A stretch of 64,000 bases of DNA from NCBI RefSeq assembly GCF_027942865.1, contig NC_134520.1, positions 3,780,501 to 3,844,500 on the forward strand, read 5' to 3'. Positions 23,301 to 37,300 of this stretch are shown here, piece by piece. A program made the translations under genes and the position numbers. The number at the start of each line of letters is the position of its first letter. The stretch's first letter is position 1. The stretch comes from Odontesthes bonariensis. Taxonomy: Eukaryota; Chordata; Actinopteri; Atheriniformes; Atherinopsidae. The notes under the pieces are model-generated. The model worked only from the letters and a program-made list of their open reading frames with translations, was not told the origin of the DNA and did no database searches.

Positions 23301-25589
23301 CCTCACCTGTGTGATGAACTGCCACACCTGAGGTGGTTTTCCCACACCAGATTTTAGTCACATGGTTGCCAGTCTGTTTTCTTAGTGTCTTTAAGGCGTG
23401 TGACATGTTGCTGTTACCGCTTGCTCTAAAGTAGTATTTTGTTTTTCCACTCGCTGCTGAAGTTGCTTTTAGTATGATGTTGACTTTGAGACGGAAGCGT
23501 GTGTCTCTGGCCTTTGCTGACTAATATGCTTTCACCTGTGTGCAAAATGATCAAATAAAGTAGGCTACCTACTGAGAACGTCCTTTTTTTTTTTTTTTTA
23601 AATCAGATTGATTGAGAGTGTTTTGCTAGTTAGCAAAAAGATGCAGGGATGTGCATGTATCTGCTGGTGGTCATGGGGCCCCAAGTTCCAGAGCTTCATA
23701 GCACTCCATGACACCAAGTACCATAAAAGGAGGAGAATTCAGAGGTCACAGGAGAGTGAGAAGTGAATCTGAACTAGTTCAGTTTTAATCTTTGTGAATT
23801 TAATCTTGAAGTATTTCTTGTGAAGCGTGAGCTTGCACAACACTGGCAGAGAGCACGTTCAGACTAGTCGGAGGCTGTATTGGCAGAACCATTCTTTAAC
23901 TCCAAGTTAACTTCAAATGTCGTACTTTCAATGAAGAGAGGACATCTAAACATTTTGCATGGAGTCTTGATTGTGTTGAAAGGCAATATGCTTGATATGC
24001 CAAGAGTAATGATAACTCTGTCAATCGAGAACAGCATCAATAGATATTTATGACAAGGTGTGCTAATTATGCTACAAATTTGTCACTGAGTGAAAAAAAA
24101 AAAGTCCTAGAATTGTCCTCCTATTTAAGTTCTAGGCAGGATATTTTTTCCAAGCAGTCATCCAGAAAGTCTTTCACAAAAGCTTTGTTGCATACCGCCA
24201 TACAAGCTTGTGAAACTGAGAAGGACTTTCTCCAACTGTGATTATTGAATCACTGTGTGATTGAGATGGCTAGCATTCATATTTCAGTTCACATGTCCAA
24301 CATGTGGCCCTTTAAGTACTTAGAACTACTTTTATACAACCCAGTGAAAAAAAAAACACAACGTCAAACTATTTAAAAGATGTTGTGCAGGTGAAAACTA
24401 AGATGAGCAAATTTTGGCATGCTTTACTTTAATGGTTTTCTTTTTTCGGAGACCAGCAAATAAATGGCTCATCTCTTTATCCCAAAACATTTGATTCTCG
24501 TACACTTTCCTCATAAGACATAAAGGGGAATCAACAGACTTTTTACCACTACAGTACACACAGGACAAGCTTCCCTTAAGCATTCCTAACCAAATCATTT
24601 CTGCTTTCACATGTCTTGTTGCTTGTTTCTACTCCAGTCAGGTCAGCCAGGGAACACATATCAGCAGAGTCAAGATCTGTGATTGTGTCCTTTGTATCTG
24701 CTCCATCTCTCTGAATCTTTGCTCTGGGAAAGAATATTTGTCTTACTGCTCCTTCTCTGTGACTGACTCGAGGAAACAGAGCGACAGAAGAGGTCACAGT
24801 GGCCGGTGTTAGTTCAGAAGCACTGAGCAGGGAAACATCCTGGAGATCATGAAGGTGTTTGTCCCACTTGTACAATTAGGAAGTTTATGTTTACTGAGAC
24901 GTTCACCGTAAGTCATTCATTATTCACGAGGTGGTGTTTACTGCAAGCACTGCAGTGGTAGAATGTAACCCAATAAACCCAAGCACTGTGCTAAAGAACT
25001 CCATTATTTCATTTTCCATGTTGCTTTTCTTCCTTTGCGGGAAAAACCTCATACAGTATTTCAATCAGCACAGCGGTGCATGCCATGAACAGTGTTGTTT
25101 TTGACACTTTACATGTTACTCGAAGAGTTGCTCCTTTTTTTTGTGCATTTCACTGTGGGACTAAATTCTAGCACTGAGCTGCCATCTTGTGGCTGAAATC
25201 AGTACAGATGGTACAAACTTGAATAGTGGGCACGTTACGGCAAGCAGTTGAAATAAAGCAGTTGAAACCTCAATTCCAAACCTTTTCATATTCAATATCA
25301 GTAATTCATTATAAACTAATCAAATCTGTCACCAAACAAAGTGACACCTCATCTGAATTTGAATGGCGTCTGATCTCTTCTGCATAACCCATTCATCTTT
25401 GTTTGCTTTGCACCAGTGACGGTTTCAACACCTCACATCTGAAAACATTCTGATATGTCCGGTCGGTACTTGTAGGATGGGTATCTGTCCATCTCTTGGG
25501 TTGCTCACTATCTGTCATATGTTCTAAGTACGTGTGTCTGAGGAGCCCTCTGTCTGATTGAGCGATTAGTTACGTAGGAGCATCACAGG
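20364..25589. other. gene-poor intergenic DNA
   Basis: No host exon found. Small recognisable items are a CCATCCATCCATTATCTTC-type fish repeat scrap (about 21,544-21,600), T-runs near 21,978 and 23,585, and a short (AT)n near 23,029-23,044. Remaining open frames are short and unlike known proteins. Confidence 0.5.
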
Positions 25590-26165
25590 AATCTTCTCTG
25601 TCTCCATTCCTGTTCACTCTGTACGCCTCAGATTTTCAGTACAACTGTGTGGTGCGTGAGTGAGTCTGTATTCAGGATGGTACTGTAGAAGAGAAAAGCG
25701 CTGTATAAAAGCTGTGTACAGGACGGGCATGAGTGGAATATCAGTGCGAGAGAAGCCAGAAGGATAAATAAACACATCCAGGAGGCTGAAAAAATCGTTA
25801 CACAGAACTTGGAGACATTTGAGTCAGTGAAAGAGAGGAGGTTATTGAACAACCTGCTTTCCATCATGTACAAGCCATCCAAACCCCTCTGTTACTGTTG
25901 GAGCTCTTTTCTCCAAAAGACTCTATTAGGTCTGCTGTTAACGCTTCAGAAAATCCCTCTTACCTTTTGCCATTAATTGTAATTAACTCACATATGTGTA
26001 ACAGCTGAAAACACCATTGAACTTCACTTCTGTCTCCTGTTTATATGAATAGGGAAGTTCTCATTGCCATATTTTGCACTACCTATCCTCTGTTCATCAT
26101 TATCTGTAGTTTTTGTTAACTTAGCAAAACAGGTTTCCTCAAGGGATCAATAAAGCACCTACCTA
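25590..26165 (+). mobile_element. Rex1-like LINE 3' fragment
   Basis: Plus-strand translation around 25,597-25,650 reads LSPFLFTLYASDFQYN, matching LSPFLFTLYTSDFQ of the Rex1-like element at 30,150-33,350. The region ends near 26,130-26,160 with a tail of TTTCCTCAAGGGATCAATAAAG type, the common 3' end of such LINEs. Most of the coding sequence between is deleted or unrecognisable. Confidence 0.6.
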
Positions 26166-29100
26166 GTCAAACTAGTAAAAGCAAAGTTTCCATGTCATTG
26201 CAGCTTTCACATTCACTTCACTTTTCATTCTTTCTGTCTTTTCTCTCCCTCGCTAACGTTCCTTTCCTCCATTCCCGTTCAGGGCGGGGGTGTTCAGTGC
26301 CGAGGCCAGGCAGACACAAGTTTGGCGCCAGGTTTGATTGCATGCTTCCGTGAGAGTATCAAATCTGAGTGTAAAAAGCCCCAGTGGAGCAGTGACCTCC
26401 GAAACTCCCACCTGCATCCAGTGACGATTCTACTCCGCCACTGCTGCTCTGTAATGTCAACGGATGGCTGTTATTCACATTAATCACATTAATCACAGCA
26501 CCCAGATGTGTTTTTATATGGAGCATACAAGAGACCAGGGGAGGACAGGGAGCAGGTTAAGTTCACCACAGTGCACCTCTTCACAAAGCAGACTGTGTAA
26601 TTACAGCACAGATTGACGTCTTTACTCAACAGCTGTGAGATTGTCAATCTGAAAGGTAAATAGATCTGTCTTTGCCAAGCCATTGACATCTAGTTGATCT
26701 CATCTACCCTCTTGAAAGAGAAAAGGTCATAGCAGCCTCAGGGGCTTTAATGACTTGTTAAAAAAAAAAGTGGAAAATCCTGATCCAAACCACCTCACTC
26801 TCTGCGCCCTGCTTTTGAATCTCTGATCTTCTATAATCATGAAAGGCAGCACACATTGAAAGCATTGCTGCTGGTTTTATGTGAACCATCATGTTACCGT
26901 TTAAACAGAGACAAATGTTTGTCTGGATTCAGACTCATAATTGAGACATTTTAATGTCCCCCACTCATGCCAGAAAATACAAGTTCATCAATGCTGTTGT
27001 CAGCCTTTGTTTACAACTATTTCAAACAAACTAGTGCAAATCCTTCGACTTCCAGATATTCTTATTTGCTTATGATGGCCCAGATGAGCACGGATGACAG
27101 AGCAGGAAGAAGTCCGGATATATTTTTGCTTGGGGAAAAAGAGAGTCCAAATTTAAAGTTTTTTTTTTATTATTTGATATGATAGTCGTCATGGAGAGAG
27201 GAAGGGAAGTATTAATCCATTGTGCCTCTGGCAGTGAATTTGGTCACTTGCTGTCTGAGCTCACTGGGACTGAGAGGAAGATCAGCAGTCACGCCTGTTT
27301 ATTTCTTAGCATCCATCAGGCTGATGCCTGCAGCAAACCCATCTCTATGACCTCACACACCCAGTCAGTGCCAAGGAAATCGCCCTTGGGTGTTGCGCCG
27401 AGGTAGAAAATGAGAAAAAGGAGGGTGGAGTTTGGTCGTCCATGTGGTGAACTTACACTTAACCACTATTTTGTCCCTTCTGTCATAAATTGTCAAGTCC
27501 TTCTCTGCAAAACCATCATCCTGCTCCAGTCCAGATGTGTTTAATGGCCTTTCTGGGTCACATACAGCCAGAATTCCTTGGAGAGCAGGGGCTTCGCCGA
27601 CCTGTGCTGGCTCACTGACCCCTTCTAACTAGTCGGAAAGATTGACCAGCTCATGTCTAGAAGTTGTGGCTTCGATTTCATTCATTCGTTCTACTCTTTG
27701 TCTGTTTTAGTATTAATTTTGATTTACAAACAGCAGTCTGGTCACCCATGACCATGTCGTCATGCACTGTGACATGCAACCCCATTAATCTTCCCCTGCA
27801 GTTCTGGCTGAGCAGGGTGGGTACTTATCACGTTCAAGATCCAGAAACTCAGAGCACATTAAGCAGAGCCAGAGGAAACATCACATGCTCAAGCAGCATC
27901 CAGTAAGTTCTCTGGCACCAGACTGGAAAATTTAACTCAGACACAGATCAGTAAGGATGAGCTCCAACTACAACCCTACTTCCATTCTGGTTCATAAATG
28001 AAGATTTCATTTTTAGCACCTGCTGAAATCTTAATACTTTGATCACAAAGGAAAATGTAGTTTCATGATTTTTGCTGAGAAAATCAAAATCCAAAAGGCT
28101 TAGACAGTGACAGCAGACATGGGCCTTTAAAGCTCAGCTGTATATACAGCAGACAGAGCAAAACAGCTTCCCCTATTTTCTCCCTTCTTCATCCATCCAC
28201 TCTCTGCAGTCACTTCATGACCAAACTCGGCCACAGCACACCTGAGTAAACAACCCCCCAGGCTCACAGAAGGACAGCTGACACAGTCTGCAGGCTTCTC
28301 CCAGTATTATCATAGTAGCAGACCTGGTCTGCGTCCCAGGAGCCAGGACCTCTGTGAACCATTGCAGACCCAACAATACGCTCATTGTGTGGGAATGCGA
28401 TGAGGAGACATGGTGGAAGTTTCCATGACATGGGAAATTTCCACCTTTTTTTTTTTTTTTTTCCTGTGCGTGTTCTCCACATCTCTCAGGAGTGCTAATA
28501 AAAGGGTTTCATAAGGATATTTTGCATTTTTAAGAGGACACACCTGAATTTGGATGTGTGCTTTTGAGAAAGGAACATATAAGCTTGTGATACATTCCTG
28601 TTTGGAATTAAATTACACTTAAGCCGCAGCAAAGATGAAATTGAGTTAAATCATTCTTGAAATTAGTGATATTTTGTTGCGGCATTTTTTTCATATTATT
28701 CATTCATATATTATTCATTTTTTTCATATTATATATGCGGCATCCTCTGATGTGGGATGCAAATCACTGCAGCTACAAAGGAGACGTGTTATTTTCAATC
28801 AGTGTCCGCACAAAGACAGCCGAGTGTAATCAACGGTGGATGAATATGATTTCCATCTAATTATGCCTGAGCCTCTTTTCCCTCATCAAAAACTGGCAAC
28901 TAGCAAACAGTCGAGCACCACAGAACGCCAGCTGCCCGTGAATGATCCTGTTAAGACTGGTTCACCCTAACCCTTAATCTCCAAGGGGACTGAGAGCTCA
29001 TGGAGACCTGCTCAGTTTCTGCTCAGGAGAACAAATGCCTGATTCCAGATATTAGACATGATCCAAGGAACTGACAAGCCTAATTGGTCTCCCTGGTGAG

Positions 29101-29889
29101 GTAAATGAGTGTGGACGAGACCAGCAGATAAAGAGGCCAAATAACAGACACAGATACAGAAACAATCACGGCTGAGATGTTTGCTGCGGGGGTTTCTTGA
29201 AATAAGTTGTAAGATGTTACACTCACGCTCATGATTACAGCAGAATATCATTACTCTGTTATACAGCTGTCATATATCAAAAAACAAAGTCCGGGTTTAT
29301 GCCATTTTTTCTAAGACATTTAGAAATGTAACATTTAATAGAACATGCTACTTAATAGAACATAAAAGTGCAAACGTTACGATCAATGCTTTATGTTCTC
29401 TTTTTGTATGTTACAACATGTTGTATGTTGCAAGTCATCCAATGAATACAACCAAAGTTTTTTGAACGATACCACTTTGTTTGATGCAAGATCTATACCA
29501 ACGTGTAACAGTTGTTTTTTCACATTCGAGCTACGTTCAGTCAATAACACTTTTCTCACTTCCTGGTTGGGTCGAGACACATTACTTAGGGATAGAAAAC
29601 GGTCACAGTAATAACTGCGTTGTTTTTACGACGTGGACACCGTTTTGCTGGTCGCCTTGGTTACATGTAAACACAACACCTTACACAGAACTGTATTTAA
29701 GGGTATGACCCTATACAGTTGCGCTCACGACCACGAGAGACTGCATTTTTCTCAAAAGCAATTTTAGGCTATGTCGGCTTACATAAACATGACAGGTGAG
29801 CATGTTTTGGGGAAGAAGACAGATTCAGATTGAAACAGGCTGGTAGTAAAACTGTTGGGAAATCTAACTTGTCTTTTTTTTCTTTTTAA
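26166..29889. other. gene-poor intergenic DNA
   Basis: No exon, tRNA or long repeat recognised. There are A or T homopolymers at about 26,760 and 28,446. Short open frames show no conserved motif or splice pattern. Confidence 0.5.
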
Positions 29890-30100
29890 CATTTTCTATA
29901 CCCACTTAATCCAATTCAGGGTCTCAGGGGCCTGGAGCTTATCCCAGCCTTCATGTGGCAAAAGACAGAGGCCGTGCGGAGGCAAACAACTAGGGTCAGT
30001 TTAGAGTTTAACCAAAACAATTAACCTAACATGCATGTTTTTGGACTGTGGGAGGAAGCCGGAGTACGTTGAGGGAACCCATGCATGCCAACAAGTCCAG
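29890..30100 (+). repeat. Common fish interspersed repeat (CCGGAGTA family)
   Basis: It contains the series ATCCAATTCAGGGTCTCAGG, GGAGCTTATCCCAGC, TTAACCTAACATGCATG, GGACTGTGGGAGGAAGCCGG and AGGGAACCCATGCATGC, which I recognise as a very common interspersed repeat of fish genomes. It is internally deleted here. I do not assign a class. Confidence 0.7.
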
Positions 30101-30231
30101 GAGTTTTTTGTTTTTTTTTAGAGGGGTTCTATAAATCAGCCTTTCCAAAACTGTGTTTCAATTCAATTCAATTCAAAATTCAAAAATACTTTATTTATCC
30201 CAGAGGGAAATTAAATGTTGATGTAACTCAA

Positions 30232-32523
30232 TTAAATCAAGGAGTTATTATAGATGCTGATGGCTGTGGGCAGGAAGGATTTCCTGTAGCGGTCCGCTTT
30301 GCATCCAAACTGAAGAAGCCTTTGACTGAAGAGACTCTGTTTTCCGATAACAGTCTCATGGAGAGGATGTTCAGGGTTGTCCATAATTCTCTTGATTTTA
30401 TGCAAAATCCTTCTTTGCATTATTGTCTCTAGAGGTTCCACAGTCGTCCCCAGAACAGAACCAGCCTTCCTTATCAGGTTGTTGAGTCTTTTTAGGTCCC
30501 TGGTTCTGATGCTGCTGCCCCAACAGATGACGCAAGAGGAAATGACACTCTCAACAACAGACTTGTAGAAGATCTGCAACATCTTGTTGCAAACCTTGAA
30601 GGACCTTAGCTTCCTCAAGAAGTACAGTCTGCTCTGTCCTTTCTTGTAGATGGCTTCACTGTTGTGTCTCCAGTCCAGTCTGTTGTCCAGATGAACACCA
30701 AGGTATTTATATTCCTCAACCACCTCCACTTCTTCTCCCATGATGGAAATAGGGTTTGATCTGACCCTGTTTCTCCTGAAATCTACAATCATCTCCTTTG
30801 TTTTGTTAACATTCAAGATGAGATGATTGTTCCCACACCATGCCACAAAGCGGTCCACCAGCTCTCTGTACTCAGCTTCTTGTCCATCTCTGATACACCC
30901 AACAACTGCAGAGTCATCTGAATATTTCTGTAGATGACAGGAGTCTGACTTTTACTGGAAGTCTGAAGTGTACAGAGTGAAAAGGAATGGTGAGAGTACA
31001 GTCCCCTGTGGTGCTCCTGTGCTGCTGATCACCTGGTTAGAAACACAATTCTTCAGTCTGACAAACTGTGGTCTGTTTGTCAGGTAGTCATTAATCCAGG
31101 TGATTGTTGAGGCCTCCACCTGAGTCTTCTGGAGTTTAAGACGAAGCAGATCAGGCTGAATTGTGTTAAATGCACTGGAGAAATCAAATAACATGATCCT
31201 CACAGTGCTGCCTGCTTTGTCCAGATGACAGTGGGTTTGTTGAAGCAGGTGTATGATAGCGTCTTCAACTCCAACTCCATGGCGATAAGCAAACTGCAGG
31301 GGGTCCTGATATGTGCTGGTTTGCTTACACAGGTGGGTCAACAGGAGTCTCTCCAGGACCTTCATGATGTGGGATGTCAGGGCAACAGGTCTGTAGTCAT
31401 TGATGACTGAAGGGTGAGTTTTCTTTGGTACCGGAACCAGACAGGATGTCTTCCACAACAGTTGTACCTTCTCTTGGGTCAAGCTAAGGTTGAAAAGGTG
31501 TTGCAGAATCCCACAGAGCTGCTCTGCACAGGCCTTCAGGACTCGGGGGCTGACACCATCTGGACCTGCAGCCTTGTTCCGGTTCAGTCTCTCCAACTGC
31601 CTCTTCACCTGACTTCTAGAAACAGAAAAGTGGGAGGGGGAGGCAAAGGGGACAGCAGCATCTCCTGATTTGGTTGAAGACAAACTAGTGGAAGCAGAAG
31701 AATCCATGACTGAGGTGGAGGTGGAGATGTTACAGGAAAGCTGTGGGTCAGAGGAGGGTGGGATGTCTCTTTGGCTGGGAACAGGAGGGGAGGATGGTGA
31801 GCTTGTTCCTGAACTGAACCTGTTGAAGAATGTGTTCAGCTCATTTGCTCTGTCCAGACTTCCATCCATCCGATCCTCCCTCTGCTTGAGGCCTGTGATC
31901 TTCTTCATTCCTGACCACACATCTCTGATATTGTTCCTCTACAGTTTACTCTCAAGCTTCTTTCTATACACCTCCTTGCTCTCTCTGATCTTGACTTTGA
32001 GCTGCTTCTGTATACTCCTCAGTAACTCCCTGTCTCGCTCCCTAAAGGCTCTTTTTTTCTTGTTCAATAGTTCCTTTAGCTCACTGGTGATCCAGGGTTT
32101 GTTATTAGGGAAGCATCTCACTGTTCTGGTGGGGATGGTGTTGTCCACACAGAAGTTTATATAGTCAGTCACACACTCAGTCATGGCATTAATGTCCTCT
32201 CCATGTGGCTTACAAAGAGAAATCCAATCGGTTGCATCAAAACAACCCTGTAAGGCTTCTTCAGCTTCCTGTGACCACTTTCTAACAGTCCTTTTTGTGA
32301 CAGGTAGTCTCTGGACAAGGGGTTTATATGCTGAACAGAGAAAAACAAGGTTGTGATCTGATTTACCCAGGGGAGGTCTTGATTTGGAAATGTATGAATC
32401 ATTGACATTTGTGTAAAACAAATCCAATGTCTTGTTTTCTCTGGTAGAGCAGCTGACAAACTGTTGAAAAGTTGGCAGTGTAGCAGAGAGTGAGGCATGA
32501 TTAAAATCACCAGATATTGCCAC
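30232..32523 (-). pseudogene. Rex1-like LINE reverse transcriptase region with in-frame stops
   Basis: One frame runs through three open pieces. The first ends the endonuclease (GDFNHA; SDHNLVFLC) and carries a linker. The second has RT motifs NDYRPVALTSHIMKVLERL, FAYRHGVGVEDAI, MLFDFSSAFNTIQ and GAPQGTVLSPFLFTLYTSDF. A TAA at about 30,949-30,951 then interrupts just before the catalytic box (YSDDSAVVG, where the family usually has Y-x-DD). The third piece (DRFVAWCGNNHLILNVNKTK; ISSCVICWGSSIRTRD; KSFLPTAISIYN) is the C-terminal part. The stops indicate decay by point mutation rather than truncation. Confidence 0.85.
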
Positions 32524-33248
32524 AAAAGAATTGGGGTGTTGTGTCTGATCTTAGCAACAACGGAACTGATGACATCACATGCAGTGTCGGCAACAGCTGA
32601 GGGTGGAATGTAAACAGCCAACAAAACAACACTGGTGAACTCTCTTGGCAAATAATATGGACGAAAACTTACTGCCAATAGTTCAATGTCAGGACTGCAG
32701 AGACGACTCTTCACAGTAACATGTCCTGTGTGACACCATCTGTTGTTGACAAGCACTGCCAATCCACCCCCTTTCCTTTTCCTGCTACTCTTTAAATCTC
32801 GATCTGCTCGTACAGTCAGGAAGCCCGGCAGAGAGACGCTGGAGTCGGGGATATGATCCTGCAGCCATGTCTCAGTAAAACACATAATGCTACATTCCCG
32901 ATATTCTTGCTGAGTCCTTGTCAAGGCTAGAAGTTCATCCAACTTGTTAGCTAACGATCTTACATTGCCCATGATGACGGATGGCAGAGATGGTTTGAAC
33001 TTCTTCTTTCTTTCTCTCCTCTTTGCTCCTGCTCTGCATCCACGACGTCTCCTTTTCAATTCCAGTGGGATTTCTGGCTTCAGTTGTCGAATTATTTCTG
33101 CTTTTCCAATGTTAATCAGCTGCTCCCTGTTGTAAACCACCCTGTTGCTATGGTTATGCATCATAACAAAAGAGCAAAATATACAAAAGTATTGGGAAAA
33201 ATCAATCCAGCTACACAGCATCCAAGGCAGGAAGGAACAGTTGTCCAA
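32181..33248 (-). pseudogene. Rex1-like LINE endonuclease domain
   Basis: An APE-type endonuclease with NVRSLANKLDEL, CFTETWLQDHIPD, RKGGGLAVLVNNRW and VLLAVYIPP motifs in family order, preceded by a basic stretch (RRRRGCRAGAKRRERKKK). After about codon 240 the frame is shifted, so the part below 32,520 is a wrong-frame extension; the correct continuation (ISGDFNHASLS) is in the frame of 31,939-32,523. The true start is not clear. Confidence 0.8.
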
Positions 33249-33359
33249 AAAAATGCAATTTCTTCCAAGAAAAAACAGGAATGAAATTTAGAAAAACAGA
33301 AAATCTCAATGTGAGGTACAGAGCTACTCCAACATGCTGCCACCCTCAGCGGCGCATTC

Positions 33360-34261
33360 TAGAACCAGGGTAGGTTTCAGGGTATTGCCATGTCACTGAG
33401 GTAAGGCTACATAAAAGAACAGATTTTTCTACCAGCTTTGAGTTAGAAAATTGTCAAGTGTTGTTTTATTGTAGAAAAAAAAAATCATAAAAGGTCTAGA
33501 ATATATTCACCATACAAAAAAAGTTTTAATAAAACTGTGAAAACAGCATGCATTTGTTCTATCTATCTGTCCAGCCTTAAACAAACGGGCAAATTAGCTG
33601 CATCCGTATATCAATCCAAAGTGTTGATATACTGTATTGTAAATGAGACTAAATAAATAGGTCTGTCATATTCATTGCATCCAAACATTGCTGCAATATA
33701 ACCAGTTATTGTTGCTCTTCTTGAATGCAACAAGAAAACAAACATTTGGGAAAAAAAATTTAAATTTTAAAAAATTGCTGACCTCAGGGGTTTACACTGA
33801 GGTGAGAGGTCACAAACAGGTTGTTTTGGTATCATTGAAACAAAAACAGCACCAAAAAAATTTAAAGGAGAAGAAATCAAGCAACAGCACTGCAACCTAG
33901 AGCACTACAAACATTGACTAATATCAGTTCCCTAAGCAGTGGGTGTGAGGTTAGCACTGATCACACGAGCACCGTACTGAGTGTCCCACACCAGTCTGCT
34001 ACACAGACATTGCTTTTTTCAGTGAACAATAAGCTTGAATGTGAATAAGCTTTTAGCTGTTTCAGAAGGTGCTACTATTCATTGGATAACAATGAAATAC
34101 TGTTAGCATCTATCAAAAACTCTGTGACTTTCATCAGTGTAAATACATTAAAATGCAACATTTGTTCAGTTCGTAGCTGCCCAACTATTCTCGCCCCTTT
34201 GACTATATCCTGTAACACTTCCCTGTGGCCTCTGTTGGTAACCTAATGCAGGATTTCATTC
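33360..34261. other. intergenic DNA between LINE and spata18
   Basis: AT-rich, with no coding signal seen. It ends at the putative spata18 polyadenylation signal. Confidence 0.5.
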
Positions 34262-34267
34262 TTTATT
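34262..34267 (-). promoter_or_regulatory. Putative spata18 polyadenylation signal
   Basis: AATAAA on the minus strand, about 110 bases after the spata18 stop codon. No other AATAAA is closer to the stop. Confidence 0.55.
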
Positions 34268-34377
34268 TGGTGGAAGCGTAAAAATAGATTCAGAAATTAG
34301 AAATGAGAAAAATTCCAGTGTATTTCAAATACTGTACGTAAATCAGAGATGGACACAGTTGACAAGGAGGTCCAAGC

Positions 34378-37300
34378 TTACAGGTGGCGAGCAGTGAGAC
34401 GTTCGGGAGACAGGCTTCTTTTGCTCCTATATGCCTAAAAAACATGATTGTTTTGATTAAATCAGCAGATCTTTAGTAAGTTTAAGCTCATCATAAATCC
34501 AGCTGAATTAAAATTGGGATCTTGGAATACTTACCCTTAGGGCCATGCATGTGCATGCATGTTGGTAATTTGCAAGAGCGATTAATCATACAGAATCAAA
34601 CATCTTTGTCACTAAAAACCCCAGATCGTGCCTTTCTTTGTGTGTTTGGCCTGACACTCAAACATTATAAGGACTTACAAGACTGCGAGATGGGCTGAGG
34701 GATCGAGAGCGCACGGGGCTGACACTCCTGCTCCTGATCTGGCTCCACTGCGAAAACAGACACAAATTGAGTACCCACATGGGCCCACATCAGACATATC
34801 TCTGTAGAACCGCGTCTGCGTTTATTCTGGTTGTCTTTTTTAAGGTTTGTAAAATCAGTACCGGAGCGCCTCTTCTGGTTACAGCCTCGCCTTTCACAAT
34901 TACAATGTTTCCTTCCACCAAGGCTGGCCACACATGGTACATCACCAGAGGAGCAGTGAACTCAGAGTCATAGCTGCGACGGTACCTGTCAGAGAGAGAG
35001 AGAGAGGGAGCTGTGAGCTGTCTGAGTCCTCTGAGAGTCAAGGGTGACATCTACTGGCAGAGGCTTCACATTGCTGCTATACAGAACTGCTGTTCTGCAG
35101 TAACTCTTCCGTAAGGTTCCATCTTTTCTATGTTACTCTATAATTCCAAATGCATCACTTAGACAATTAAACATCATGCATCCACACAGGACTAACTTGC
35201 TGTCAATGTACAGTTCTCCATCACTTGCAAAGGCCAAGTCAAGTGGCGGGTCCAGAGTCTGCATGGCGAACGCCACCCTGCACGTCTCCCTGATTAAGGC
35301 ACTGATTAGGGTAAAGTCCACTTCTGGCGGGTAGGAGATCCGAGGGTTTACGTTCATAGCGTTGATCACCTCCTGGAGAGATGGAACGCAGAGTGAGATT
35401 CATCTTGCTTCATCCCCAAGCGTCACTCTACAGCCACCGGTTCAAAAATGTTGCACAGGTGAGTTAAAAAGAAGTGTTTTCATCCTACATCGATGCTGGA
35501 TTGAACATCATAGAGGTCCAGGTTTCTGACAATGTAGTCCACAGCCGCATTCTCGAGACTCTCTGGTCCAAAGTGGGACGAGGACAGCGTCTTTCTCACT
35601 CGCAGCTTGAACTGGCGGTAGGCCAGTTTTGCTGTTTGGAAGGATTCCTGAAACAGCGAGAGCACACACAACAACAACAGTATCACAAATGATATTTTAG
35701 AAAATCCTTATTGATTAAATGTTCTCTAAAAATTGTTTTGTACATGAAATGTGCTATACAAATAAATTTGATTTGATGTGATTTGATTTGATAAAAATAA
35801 TGCAACACACAGCCTCCAATGTGGTTAAACGTAACTGCAAAGCATAATATTCTCTCAGCTGACAAACTACACAGCAAGTTGTTAATTCAACAATGGTTAA
35901 ATCATTGCTGTGCTGGAATAACTATTCATCAGATTAAATACTGAAAAAATGTCACTGAATGAGTTTTTGTGGTTTAATTTGGCAATTAACATCCAAATAT
36001 TGGAACAAGATCTAAATGTGATAGCCTATACAGACTGACTTTTATAACAGATAACAGTTGAATTATTCCCTTTTTGTTCGTTAAGGGCTTTCAATTTTTC
36101 TTTTACAGTGTCAGACATCAACATTCAGCACTTCTGCCTGGTGGCATTTTAATGTCCTTTTAGGCTAATCGTGCTGTCTGGGGTATCTTCAGGAAAGGAG
36201 TCAGTGAAAGGATGACAGGGTCTTTTTTTTTCTTTCAGACAATTTAATCCCAAACTTTGAACTTATAACTGCTCCCGAGCAGGTTATGGCTTCAGCCTGG
36301 GTTGCCATGGTAATCTGAAGAGCCACCTGCATGACACTGAAGGCTCAGACTTGCAGCTCAACATTTCTGTCCAAACCATCAGTCATGAAACATTACATGA
36401 AATACTGTTTCATGTACTATTTTCTCTTCTGTTGTTGCATTTTGTGAAAAATTTATTTTTTGGATTTTTCTTTGTGATGTTTTTCATCTCGTGACCGCCA
36501 GAGATTTTAAACGGATCTTCTCACCAACTGAACAGTTGTTGCCAAAAACAGGCAACACTAAAATAACTACAGTCATACCACGGCAGCAGTGAAGATGATT
36601 TTCTGGACCATCTCCGAGTCAGTAATGTAGCGTCGAAGCAGAGACTGGGCCTCCACACGCTCCACAGCGTACAGGTCACTAAAGCGCGATACGAGGCGTG
36701 CGTGGCGAGAGGATTGGGTGAGCTGGGCTCTGGTGGGCGACTCGCTCCTCACAGGGCTGGACGAGCGGCTGAGCCTGGGCAAGGGGCTCGGAGAGCGACT
36801 TCTCACCAACCTGAGAGGTGGAAACAGAAGCATGAAATCAGGTCAGTTGTGGTGTTTGTGCACGTGTGTGAGTACGTACCTCTCCTGCAGCACGGCCTTC
36901 TCTGCGCTCAGATATGACACTTCGTCTCTCAACAAGCGAATCTGTCGTTCGTAGTCATCCAGAGCGTTCGTCCTCCTCTTGTAAGTCTCCATCTGCTCGT
37001 GCGCGGAGCGCAAACTAAAACACAAAGATCACAACAACAAAAAGACTAAATTCAAATAAAAAATAATAAAGATTTACCATGACAATATTCAATTACATAA
37101 CCCACTCTGCTTTTAGTTGTAAGATTTCATCTTCAGTGGCGAGCAGGGTGGTTGCTGATTTGCTTTTTGTCTCATCCAGCTCCCTCTGAGCATCCATCAG
37201 CCTGTTAAAGCAAATGAGCAGCTGAGTCCAAATGAAAGAATTTTTTTCAGCTATCCACACTACATGAATGCTACCGCACTGGACTCACTCTGCTCTGACT

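Larger units (their letters stand above)
30150..33350 (-). mobile_element. Rex1-like LINE, near full length, inactivated
   Basis: Minus strand, from an endonuclease at the right through RT to a 3' tail at the left (about 30,155-30,210: TTCAATTCAATT and TTTATTTATCCCAGAGGGAA as read on plus). Coding pieces share one polyprotein: endonuclease 33,248-32,520, linker 32,523-31,939, RT 31,920-30,952 and C-terminus 30,858-30,232. One frameshift near 32,520 and at least two in-frame stops (near 31,939 and 30,949) inactivate it. The RT style (LFDFSSAFNTIQP, YSDDS box) fits the Rex1/Babar group of CR1-like LINEs known in fish. Two smaller relatives lie at 560-830 and 25,590-26,165. Confidence 0.85.

Noticed and set aside
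20364..34000. Searched for exons of usp46, the neighbour of SPATA18 in mammals
   Set aside because: No frame resembles a ubiquitin-specific protease; only repeats and unassigned DNA are visible.
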